From the NCBI GenBank assembly GCA_011947345.1, contig JAAVTG010000075.1, positions 1,178,001 to 1,242,000 on the forward strand: 64,000 nt of DNA, written 5' to 3'. The notes beneath the pieces were generated by a model that ran no database searches, had not been told where the DNA came from, and saw only the letters and a list, made by a program, of their open reading frames with translations. The position numbers were made by a program, and so were the translations under genes. Shown here in pieces: positions 53,395 through 62,925 of the stretch. This DNA comes from Phytophthora quininea (taxonomy: Eukaryota; Oomycota; Peronosporomycetes; Peronosporales; Peronosporaceae). Numbering within the stretch: position 1 is the first letter of the stretch; every line of letters begins with the position of its first letter.

Positions 53395-54084
53395 TCAGGC
53401 GGTTTGGTGCAGGGCGAAGGGCGAAGCGAGCTCGTCAAGTAAAGCAAAGAGTTTAGCTTTTGTGCCTTCGTGATGAGTGCTACGGCTGCTACAACGGTGA
53501 AAATGTACGACGGATGCCTGCATGGACTTACACGTGGGCGACGGTGCGCGCTTCCCGCTCGTCCTCGTCGCTGATGTCGATGGAGAGGCCCGTCTCGCTG
53601 TGCGCGACCGCACTGGTGGCGGCGACGGCGGAGGTGGTCATGGGCTCGGGCAGGTCCGACGCCAGCTCCACGGGGCCGAACCTCGGCTCGCTCAGCTGCT
53701 GTCTCCGCACGCCCACGAGCGCCGCCGCGATGGAGACCACCGCCACTGCTGCGACGATAAAGGCGGCGACGATTCCGCACTTTTCCAAGTCGAATGGCAA
53801 GGCCGCAGTCGCCACCGACTCGGCCGACTGAAGTAACTCGTGTGCTACATCTCCAGCGTTCGGGCCGCTCCACGAGGCGGATGCGTTGTGAGGTGACAGC
53901 AAGAACCCCACACGTCTGCGCTGGTGCCAACGTGGTTGCCCTGCTGTGAAGACGAAGAAGACTCGCCATGAAGAAGTGATTCCGCCGACACTTCAACATC
54001 GCGGTTGGTTGTGGTTGCTGCTGTGGTTGTCTCTGCAAACACCACTGCCTCAACAAACATCACGAGTGTCGTCTTCACCTTCAT
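53395..54084 (-). CDS. Single-pass type I membrane protein of unknown function
   Basis: Exons 54084-53532 and 53479-53395, split by a 52-base intron (GTAAGT donor, CCGTAG acceptor), 212 aa after mending. It begins with a signal peptide (MKVKTTLVMFVEAVVFA), then a Thr/Ser-rich short ectodomain, a membrane helix (CGIVAAFIVAAVAVVSIAAA LVGV) and a cytoplasmic tail with acidic patches (SIDISDEDEREARTVAHV) that continues in exon 2 as THHEGTKAKLFALLDELASP. Without the splice, the protein would stop right at the intron. One G is missing in a run (C4 at 53906-53909 on the plus strand). Unknown family; a surface receptor-like or anchor protein by layout only. Confidence 0.6.
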
Positions 54085-54445
54085 TTCTGCGTTGAGTTTC
54101 GGTCTTTGCTTGCGCTTGCTTGGGGATAGTCGGAACTTGCCGGCAAGACTGGGAAAAGGATTGCTGTGATGGGAGTCGCCGTTGTGATTGTCCGCATGTA
54201 GCTGCAACCGTTAGAAAACCGATAGCTCCAGCGGATAGAGATCTGTGTTCGATCAAGAAAGAAGAGATCGCGGATGACCAAACGGGGCCTTCAAGCTGGG
54301 CCGGGATTTACATCGGGACGAGTCGGTTATTGTGCGCTGCCATGAGAGCTTGGGACAAGTAGGACTGGAGAACTATGAAGCGGGGCGGCCTTGGTGCGAG
54401 AATTCGTCAGATCTGCTTTTGCCGCCTTGGAGGCAAGAGAACAAG
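54085..54445. other. Divergent promoter region
   Basis: Separates the minus-strand membrane protein gene from the plus-strand dehydrogenase gene. The dehydrogenase frame is open 114 bases upstream of the chosen ATG but looks non-coding there. Confidence 0.5.
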
Positions 54446-55717
54446 ATGGAAGCTGTACACAAGATGACGCCGTCTCACACGCACGGGAAGGATACCTGCT
54501 CCAAGGACCCATCGGGCTGCATGCGCGCTGTCGTATGGACCGGCAAGTCAGTCGCGTTGGAGCACATCCGCAAGCCCAAGGTTGTGGAGGCGACGGATGT
54601 GGTCGTGAAGGTGATGGCGTGCTCTGTAAGTCCCGATTTCGCTACGAATGTGAGTAGTGGCGGTGATGCGGCTGCTGGACTCGAGAAGGGCCAAGTGCTG
54701 GGCAGTGAAGCGGTCGGCACGGTGGAGAGCGTGGGCGCTAATGTTCACAAGCTTAAGGTTGGCGACCGCGTAGCTGTGAGCTTTGTCTTGGCGTGCGGAG
54801 ACTGCAAGCACTGTCGCCGCAAGGAATTTGCCGCTTGCAACTGCACGAACTCCTCACAGGAGTTCAAGCAAAAATACGGCGGCTGGGCCCCTGCTGCGGT
54901 ACTTGGAAGTACGCGTATGCTGGGCAACGTGCACGGAGTTCAAGCCGAGTACGTTCGCGTGCCATTTGCTGACGTGAACTGTTTCAAGCTTCCTTCAAGC
55001 GTGAGTGATGATAAGGCCCTGCTCGGAGTGGAGACTACTGTGTGCGCGTTGCACGCTGTGGATGCAGCAAAAGTTAAGGAAGGTGACTCGGTGGTTATCT
55101 GGGGGCTCGGTCCGATCGGTCTTCAGGTAGCCCATTGGTGCAAGATGCGAGGCGCAAAGACTGTTCTGGGCGTCGAGCACTGCGCGGAACGTGTCAAGTT
55201 CGCTCACGATCATTTGAACTTGGAAGTGGTGGATCGCCGCGAGATGTCGAGCGCACAAGTGATTACAAAGCTGCAGCACATGCTTCCTGCCGGTGCCGAT
55301 GCGGTAATTGATGCAACTGGTTGCTCTACTGGAGGCGGCTGGATGGCCAAGCTGGAAAAGAAAATGGGCATGGAGAAGGAACCGGAGCCCGCGGACATGT
55401 TCAAGGAGATGCTAACGATCGTGCGCAAGTGTGGCCACATCTCGATTGTCTCGGACTACAGCTGCCCGGTGGAGGCGTTCCCGGTCGGTCATTTGGCGAT
55501 GAAGAACGTGACGGTGCACGCTGGCCGCACTCCTGCTCAAAAGTACTACCCGCAAGTTTTTGATGCGATCGAAAGTGGCGAGATCGACCCGTCGGTGCTT
55601 ATCTCGCACCGCCTTGCTCTTGAGGAGGTGCCCGAGGCGTACACCCGTATTGCGAAGAAGGACGGCGATTTCCTGAAAGTATTCGTGGCTCCCCACGAGA
55701 TGCGTTCCAAGTCGTAA
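54446..55717 (+). CDS. Zinc-type alcohol dehydrogenase superfamily protein with altered catalytic zinc site
   Basis: 423 aa, intact, starting MEAVHKMTPSHTHGKDTCSK. It has the GroES-like domain with the structural zinc lobe CGDCKHCRRKEFAAC (four Cys) and the Rossmann dinucleotide motif GLGPIGLQVAHW, followed by the acid region GVEHCAERVKFA. It resembles formaldehyde-dehydrogenase-like and glutathione-type MDR enzymes. The usual catalytic-zinc motif GHE is GSE here (LGSEAVGTVESVG), so the His ligand is missing, while the first Cys (MACSVSP) is present. Substrate and even zinc catalysis are therefore uncertain. NAD(P)-linked redox activity is inferred. An upstream in-frame ATG at 54332 is less likely because the extra 38 residues show no conservation. 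Confidence 0.85.
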   Translation: MEAVHKMTPSHTHGKDTCSKDPSGCMRAVVWTGKSVALEHIRKPKVVEATDVVVKVMACSVSPDFATNVSSGGDAAAGLEKGQVLGSEAVGTVESVGANVHKLKVGDRVAVSFVLACGDCKHCRRKEFAACNCTNSSQEFKQKYGGWAPAAVLGSTRMLGNVHGVQAEYVRVPFADVNCFKLPSSVSDDKALLGVETTVCALHAVDAAKVKEGDSVVIWGLGPIGLQVAHWCKMRGAKTVLGVEHCAERVKFAHDHLNLEVVDRREMSSAQVITKLQHMLPAGADAVIDATGCSTGGGWMAKLEKKMGMEKEPEPADMFKEMLTIVRKCGHISIVSDYSCPVEAFPVGHLAMKNVTVHAGRTPAQKYYPQVFDAIESGEIDPSVLISHRLALEEVPEAYTRIAKKDGDFLKVFVAPHEMRSKS

Positions 55718-55915
55718 GCTGGGCGGGGCGTACGAGTGGTAATGCGTGGAATGCATGTTCGGCACCAACTAGCAAACGGCCAAGTGGAAGAAGAACTCAC
55801 GTAAGGTCAGGATAAGAGTGGGTCGTTGTTGCATTTACGGTTGGCTAATGTGATTTTTTGCTTGATCATGTTTTGTTGTGTCGGACCAGTATTGCCTTTT
55901 TAGTAATTGTTACTG

Positions 55916-56553
55916 TTAGCGATGTTGCGGCATCTGTAGCATCCGAGCGCGGGTGAGGTGGATTGGAGGCCCGTGTGGAGCATACCAATTCACTCGACCG
56001 CCGTAGGCATCATCGGTTCTTGGCCAGAAATCAAAGTGCGAAAGCCGCTCACCAGGCGCGTCTCTATCGACGCCTTCGTCCGTTGGGCCAACGCTTTTGA
56101 CATCACTCGACAAATGCATTTGGCTAACCGCAGCATGATAGATTGCCGGCGGAATCCCATCATCGTCCAGCACAAACATAACTTCGCTGAATCCGGGCTG
56201 GTACCGATCTGTCGGAAGTTGTAGCACAACTTCATTTGGTTGCTTGCTGGGGTTCATCTCACTCCGTCTTGGACTCAATTTCAGATCGGGAGGCATGGCT
56301 GGGGATTTAACGATGCTTGGTGGTGCCAATTCACACCGAGGATTTGTCTCGTAGCTCCGCCATCGGCTCCGAACTCGTCAAAGGCAGCTTTGGTTTCGTG
56401 ATCGCCAACTTCATCAGCAGCAGTAAGGGACTCTGCTGCTGATTCCTTAGGTTGTGTTGTGCCTGCGTCGGGATCTTCAACACGACGAAGATGGAAGGCG
56501 AAAATCTCTTTAGCTGCAACCAATATTGCAGTGACGATAGCGTGGATCTTCAT
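55916..56553 (-). CDS. Putative small secreted protein
   Basis: 212 aa after mending. The ATG at 56553 gives a signal peptide (MKIHAIVTAILVAAKEIFA), followed by a hydrophilic acidic region rich in Ala/Glu/Thr (TTQPKESAAESLTAADEVGD). One T is missing (AA at 56328-56329 on the plus strand); mended, the frame passes through LAPPSIVKSPAMPPDLKLSP into VVLQLPTDRYQPGFSEVMFV, FDFWPRTDDAYGGRVNWYAP and ends MLQMPQHR. No RxLR-dEER or other effector motif in the right place is convincing (there is HLRR right after the signal peptide). An upstream ATG at 56598 would mask the signal. Unknown function; could be a secreted effector or wall protein. Confidence 0.55.
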
Positions 56554-56778
56554 CGGAGACTTTGGAGTAAGAAAAAAATGGCATAACGCAACCCGCACAA
56601 TGATCGCTTCAATCGCTCAGACCAGTTTGATGGGCTCGTAAATCTCCAATATGAAGTGGCCCGATCAATAAGCGAGACCACCAAAAAATGTCTGATGTAT
56701 CACTAGACTTCATCAACGTGGCAAACATTGCTTGTTCTATATTGCAAAATGATGAAAATCGGCAAACTGCTAACAGTA

Positions 56779-58589
56779 CTAGTGAGCAAACTGACGCTTG
56801 TCTCCGGTTGCACGCTTGCCGTACGGATTGTCGGCGCTGAACGCGTGGCCTGAACGTTGGAATTTACCTCCGCGGAGCTACCATCGTTATCAAATGACGT
56901 GCCCTTACGCTTTCCAGCCTTGCCATTTGTCTTCACTGGAAGAGTCACCTTTGGCGGCACCAAAAGCCCAAACGACTTGGCCACTCCTTGCAGGTCAAGA
57001 CGACCCACATCAAAAATACCCTTCAGAGAGTGCGAAGCATATGCCAGCAAGTATCCGCGGTAGGCGTCCTTGGCAGACTTGTGTAAGTAGTACGTCTTCT
57101 CCACTAGCTTCATCAGCTGAGACTCGACGTTTGCAATCTTTGCAACAGGGAACTCATACTCGTTCAGAGCCACCTTGGAAGCCTTCAGGTACTTCAGGAA
57201 GCCAAGCTCATCGGGCAAAAGCATGAGCAAAGCCTTACCATTGCCCTTGGCACCTCGAGCGGTACGACCGACACGGTGAATGTACTCGCGAGGGTCATCA
57301 GGCGGGTCGAACTGAATAATCCAATCCACGGCCGGGATATCAAGACCACGAGCAGCTACGTCCGTACAAAGCAAGATGCCTGTCTTGGCATTGCAGAACT
57401 GGAAAAACGTTGTAGTGCGCTTGTTCTGCTTCTGCTTGCCGTGGATATCCAGCACCGGAATGTCGATATAGTTGAGCAATTCGCCATAGAACTTCACAGC
57501 ACTGCAGGACGAGAAGAAAACCATCACCTTCTTCTTCAGGTTCTTCTTGAGGAACGTGAACAACAACAGGAATCGCTTGTCGCTGGGCGTCACGACGTAT
57601 CCCTGTTCCAGAGTAGCAACGGTAGCCTTGGTGTCCTCTTCCTCCACGCCCACGTAGACAGGCTTTTCCTTGATCGACAGACGAGCAAGATCCTCGACCT
57701 TCTTTGTCTGAGTCGCACTGAACAGCATCGTTTGGCGTTCCTTGGGGATACACTTGATAATCTGACGCATCTCCTCCTCGAAACCAATCGAGAGAATGCG
57801 ATCAGCCTCGTCGATAACCAGGATCTGCAGGTTGTGGTAAATAAACGCCTTCGTGTTCTGGAGGTGATCCAGCAGACGTCCGGGCGTTGAAATTAAAATG
57901 TTGACGCCCTTCACCAAGCGCTCCGCCTCGGCGCGGCGGTTAGCGCCACCCATGACGATGCCGTGGGTCTGCGAGTGATACTTGCAGATCTCGCGCACGA
58001 CACCATAGATCTGCAGCGCCAGCTCACGCGTAGGAGAGATGACAATGCACCCCGTGCCCTTGCGAGCAGTGAAGCGAACCTTGTGCAGCAGTTCGACCGC
58101 CGGAATGAGGAACGACAGCGTCTTACCGGAGCCAGTCTTGGCCGCTCCGAGCAGATCCTGACCGGCCAACAGCGGTCGGATCGACTTGGACTGGATCTTG
58201 GTCATCTTGGTGAAGCCCAGATCGGCCAGTGCCTTGCGCGTGGGCTCGGACAGCGGCAGCGAGGCGAACTCCTCGTTGGAGAAGTAGCGCTGGTCGACCG
58301 TGCTCTCGCCCACACTGGCCGCCTCTGCGATCGCCTGCTCCGTCTCCTCGTCCTGCTCGTCGTCCTCATTCGGGTTCTCCTCCGTCTGCTCCTGCTCGAC
58401 AGCCTCCTCTTCGTTTTGCTCTTCCTGCTTCTTTTCCTTCTTGCTCTTCTTGGACTTTTTCTTCTTCTGCTTCTTGTCCGTCACGGTGGCAGTAGTCTCC
58501 ACGTCGGGTGTCGCCACCTTGACCTCGTCGACCTTCTCGGCCTCGGCCTTGGCCGGCTTGTCCGCCGATTTGCGTCGCGTCTTGCCCAT
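56779..58589 (-). CDS. HAS1: DEAD-box RNA helicase, Has1/DDX18 family
   Basis: 603 aa after mending. The N-terminus is Lys/Glu-rich ([20 protein letters not shown]) as in other nucleolar helicases. Core motifs in order: Q-motif region [31 protein letters not shown], Ia [66 protein letters not shown]. The DUF4217-type C-terminal segment follows ([20 protein letters not shown]). Has1 acts on pre-rRNA and releases U14 during 40S/60S assembly in the nucleolus. One G is missing (CC at 56867-56868 on the plus strand). With it, the protein ends [20 protein letters not shown], the hallmark Has1 tail; as written it runs on to 56703. It diverges from TIM44 with 175 bases between starts. Confidence 0.9.
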
Positions 58590-58764
58590 TTTCCGCACTA
58601 GCGCTCGGCCGCGGACTGTGACGTTTCACTGTGGCGCTTGCGCTCCACCAATTCCTGCGCCGCCAATTAAACGCCGAAACGTGACACCCCGCCCGGATTG
58701 GCTGAAAATCGCGCCGTGTCAAATCCGTGCCTCAACCGCACATCCATCCAAGACTGCGGCTCCG
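58590..58764. promoter_or_regulatory. Compact bidirectional promoter between HAS1 and TIM44
   Basis: Only 175 bases separate the two start codons, so both promoters and 5' UTRs are packed here. No TATA box was seen on either strand. The sequence is GC-rich with CCAAT-like ATTGG/CCAAT elements (CCACCAATTCC; GATTGGCTG). Confidence 0.5.
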
Positions 58765-60582
58765 ATGCTTCGCCTCTCGACTCGCGCTCTGCGTCGCGCG
58801 CGCCTCGCGGCGCCCCGCAACAGCCAGCTGGCCCTCGCGCGAGTGCCCAGCCACGCGCAGACGCAGTCGCGCGCCATGGGCTTCTTCTCGGACCTGAAGA
58901 ACCAGCTCAAGAACGAGATGGAGAAGAACGAGGAGCTCAAAAAGTCTTTCGAGGAGCTGGAGAAGACCAAGGAGCAGTTCAAAAACGTGGAGAAGGCCGC
59001 CAAGGAGAAGATGAGCGAGGTCTCGTCCATGACGGAGGAGGCGGCCAAGAGCTTCCAGGAGCAGGCCGCCCAGGCCTCGCAGAAGATCAAGGAGTCGTAC
59101 GAGGAGAAGGCCAAGGCGGCTGCAGCTGCCAGCGAGCAGGAAAAGAAGGACGATAAAGCGACGGATGGTGAGCAGGCGGCGGGCGCTACTGCTGAGGGCA
59201 GCGAGAAGCAGGAGGGTGAGGTAAGTTGTCCCGGAAATTGCGTGCTTGCGTCGACTACACCATATTGACAAAGTTGTGGCTGTATTTTATTGGCGCGATG
59301 CAGAAGACCGAGCAGCCAGATGAGTCCCTCGAGGGCGCTCGCGCTTTTGTGAAAAAGTTTTTGATGGCATCACCGCTCAGAAGAACAAGATCATCAACCC
59401 CAACAGGTTTCCTGAAGTGCGCGACGAGTGGAAAGAGGCAGCGCGGGAGTTGTTTGGAAAGAAGGAAAAGCAAACCATCGACGAGGCTCTGGCTTCGGTG
59501 CGTACACCGTCCATGCAGGCGCCAAAGAAGTCGGAGGAGGATGAGGAAGAAGCAGCCGAGTACACCGGCACTAGCGCCCTGGTCGCTGTGAAGGAGGAGG
59601 AAAGCGCTTGGCAGCGTGTGAGCGCTCGCTTCCGCGAGGCTCCCATTATCCAAGGTATTCTCAACGCTGCGAAGCAGGCTGCTAAGACGGAAGCAGGAAA
59701 GAAGGTTCAACAGACCACCAAGCAGGTCAAAGACAAGTTTGGCGATGCTCGTGAGGAAGTCCTGGAAGTCTGGGAAACTAGCCAGAACCCGTACGTGTGC
59801 CGTGGCTAACTCGTTGGGGGCTGTGTAAAGTTTTAACTTACCTTTTGGTGTGCAGGTGGGTGTACCGGTTGTCATCGATTTACGATGGTCTCTTCGGAGA
59901 AACTCCTATGGGCGTTGCGATTAAGTGAGTCGATGTTTGATATACTGCGGTAGCTGTTTGTTGCACTGACTTATTTTGTAATTCCCAGAGAGATTCGCCG
60001 TGCCGAGCCTGATTTCATTCTGGAGGAGTGGAAGGAGGTACGATACGCTATCCGCTGTTGTTATTGAACCGGTGATCTTATTTCTTTTTGTTGGTATGGA
60101 TATCATAATAGAACATCGAGGAGATCGTTCTGCCTGGTGTGTTGGAGGCATTCCTGCGCGGCAACAGCCGTGACCTGAAGAAATGGTTTGGCGAGGCAGC
60201 CTACTCTCGTATGAACATCGCTATTCGCGAACGCAAGTCTGAGGGACTGGTCATGGACCCGCATGTGCTCAGTATTGATGGCGTCGAAGTGATTGAAGTC
60301 ACGGTACGAATTGCTGGTGCTTTAGCTTTCATTTTATGTTTATCTGATCGTAAACTGCTACAGGCTGAGGACAAGCAGGCCCCAATCATCCTAATGCGAT
60401 TCCAGGCACAGCAGATTAACTGCATCCGCAACCGCGAGGGCGAGGTCGTGGAAGGCTCTGAGGATGAAGTGCTGGCGTACTACTACATTTTTGCCTTCCA
60501 GCGTGACTACGACGAGGAGCAGGAAACTCTCCGCTGGCGAATTGTGGATCTGCACATGCAGCGCGGTGGTCGGTATTATTAG
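58765..60582 (+). CDS. TIM44: Mitochondrial import motor subunit TIM44
   Basis: Six exons: 58765-59220, 59304-59790, 59856-59924, 59989-60037, 60112-60303 and 60364-60582, about 490 aa. The presequence MLRLSTRALRRARLAAPRNS is Arg-rich. A Lys/Glu coiled region follows (MGFFSDLKNQLKNEMEKNEE), then the conserved C-terminal domain: NPWVYRLSSIYDGLFGETPM, EPDFILEEWKE, LPGVLEAFLRGNSRDLKKWF and QRDYDEEQETLRWRIVDLHM, ending GGRYY. TIM44 ties mtHsp70 to the TIM23 channel on the matrix side. All introns keep frame. One T is missing in exon 2 (T5 at 59358-59362); mended, it reads FFDGITAQKNKIINPNRFPE. Intron positions lie mainly in the conserved half. Confidence 0.9.
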
Positions 60583-60785
60583 AGGAGCACGGCGAGAGTG
60601 AGGGGATCGAACACTTTGGATATCGAGTACAGTCCAGATGAGATCGATTCGTCAATAGACAGCAAAATTGAAGTTCAGAATCAGATTCAGTTTGAGTTGC
60701 TGCGACCATCATTCTGTTCCGCATTTTCGGATCGCATTGCAGTGGTGCATTCCCCGCATAGAAGAGCAAAGAACGAGACGTTACC

Positions 60786-62832
60786 ATGCCCATTTCCACC
60801 AGGTATACTTGCCTGTTGTGCAGTTGTCCAAGCGCCACTTGTCACTTGCTTTGTCAGTGAGTGTAAGACCCAGGAAATAGCGGCCCACGTGGCTGAGGGG
60901 TTATTGGATCACGACAGTGATGATGAGGAAGCGAGTCTGCGGTCGTTCGAGCCCATTGAGCTCCTCCAAGAAGCGGGCGTCAGCGTGAGAGACGTCGCCA
61001 AGCTGAGAGGTGGCGGATTCGCGACCATCGGGCAGCTCTTCCAAGTTTCCCAAAAGAAACTGCTGGGCGTCAAGGGCATCAGCGAGGCGAAAGTTGGCAA
61101 GGTTTGGCTGCTTCGCTACTGTTTTCGTGACACTACTGCAACTTTTTCTGTCTGTTTGGACATTCAGATTCTCCAAGCAGGGAAGAAGGTGTCGTATAAG
61201 AACGCTCTGCGCTGTAAATCTTCGTTGGTACTTATTGCTGCTGCTCCTCAGATCGTGCCTGAAAAGAGCGGCTTCGTGACGGCGAGTACACTGTATCTGC
61301 AGAGCAAGAGCAAAACGTTTATCACTACTGGATCGCAGCGTAATATTCGTGAAAAAAAAAGCAGAGATCAAATTCTTACGATCTTACTGACTGTAGTGCT
61401 CGACCGCATCCTCGGAGGTGGCCTCGAAACAATGTCCGTCACAGAGGTACTAATTCCGACACTGCTAGTCTGCCATTCTATTGTTTTCTCATATCTTTCG
61501 TGATTACAGGTTCATGGAGAATTTCGGACCGGCAAAACTCAGCTGTGCCACATGGTAAAACTCGTATTTTAGAAGTATCAACCAAAAGACTTATTATTGC
61601 TGACGTGGCTGATAGCTGTGCGTAACTGCGCAATTGCCGCGCTCCCAAGGTGGAGGAGCTGGTAAGTCTTCAGGATTCGATGCAAAGTTCAATAAAACTT
61701 TTTCTGTTGTGGGCACTAGGCAAAGTTGCTTTCGTTGACACCGAAGGCACTTTCCGTCCGGTAAGTTGGCTAATCCAAATTCACCAGGCAGGCACCTAAC
61801 CAACACTAATTAACTTGTAGAATCGCGTGGCGGAGATCGCAAAGACTCGATTCAACCTAGTGCGGTTTGAAAACAACAACGTCTGGCATGTCTTGCTTAT
61901 TTTTTTATGCGTTGCAGGACCCTGATGATGTTCTTGACAACATCATCGTGGCGAGGTAACGTGCTAATTGTTTCATTCGGCTACCCTCGCCTAACGCTTT
62001 TGCAGAGCTCACAGTCACGACGCCCAAATGGATCTTGTGGTCAAGCTCGGCGTTCTCTTTGCGGTACGACGTGGGAACACACGAACGAATAAGAAACTCT
62101 GGTTCACTTCAGGTTTCGTGAGTAGGATCCTGATCAAGGGCCATTTCGTTTGCTCATCGTCGATTCCGTGACCTCGCTGTTCCGCACGGATTTCTCCGGG
62201 AGGCAAGTACCCATCCACTAAAAGCTTTGCAAACTCAATAGCTGTGATATTTCTGCTTCAACAGAAGCGAACTCAGTGAGAGACAACAAAAACTGAATCA
62301 GCACCTTGTTCGACTCGTGAAGCACGCCGAGGTCGGGAGTTATACGTGACCGGAAAATCCCTTACGATGTAAACTAAAGTGAACATGGTGCAGGAATTCG
62401 ATGTTGCAGTTTTGGTGGTCAATCAGGTTATGGCAGACCCAGGCGCCAACGCGATGTTCGGTCTTGCGATGAAACCTGTCGGTATGTCGGCGCAACACCA
62501 CAGGAATGACAGATTTTATGCTTATAAAAATGTTTATCGCAGGCGGACACGTGCTGTCCCACGCGGTCCACACGCGAGTGCTGGTACGATTATCCAGCAA
62601 ACCATTTCTCCGACACTACAGCTAACGAGAGGTTATCTGGCAGATGAAGAAAGGTCGAGCTGACAATCGCATTTGGTGCGAAGCATCCTTCAGGATTCAT
62701 GAAACGCTTGCTACTACTGACCTAGCTCTCAACGTTATCTTCTCCAGCAAAGTCATCGACAGCCCATGCATGCCTGAAGCCGAGTGTTCAATTCGTCTAT
62801 GCGCTGGCGGGATTGCCGACGCTGAAGAATGA
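60786..62832 (+). CDS. DMC1: Meiotic recombinase DMC1
   Basis: Seventeen exons: 60786-60802, 60858-61101, 61168-61188, 61252-61339, 61397-61446, 61510-61554, 61616-61661, 61720-61760, 61821-61859, 61918-61955, 62006-62063, 62126-62202, 62265-62331, 62394-62481, 62543-62583, 62644-62675, 62748-62832; 358 aa with no frame break. The N-terminal HhH domain (SFEPIELLQEAGVSVRDVAK) is followed by ITTGS, LDRILGGGLETMSVTE, Walker A GEFRTGKTQ, LCVTAQLPRSQGGG, VAFVDTEGTFRPNRV, Walker B LLIVDSVTSLFRTDFSGR, SELSERQQKLNQHL, NQVMADPGANAMFG, GGHVLSHA and the C-terminal AGGIADAEE. DMC1 forms filaments on single-stranded DNA for meiotic strand exchange. Intron 12 uses a GC donor (GCAAGT). The donor after exon 9 (GTGCGG) is weak. 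Confidence 0.88.
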
Positions 62833-62925
62833 GCGAAGCCACGAACAACATTTCAGGCATTAAAATGGTTGAATAATTTATCGTACCGGATCTTACGTTT
62901 ACAATCTATATGCGCGGCAGTTCTC

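Noticed and set aside
56435..56553. RxLR effector motif after the signal peptide of the small secreted protein
   Set aside because: The sequence is HLRR with no RxLR spacing and no dEER downstream.
57963..58601. Plus-strand Leu/Arg-rich frame opposite the Has1 N-terminus
   Set aside because: Antisense of a Lys/Glu-rich coding region; no independent evidence.
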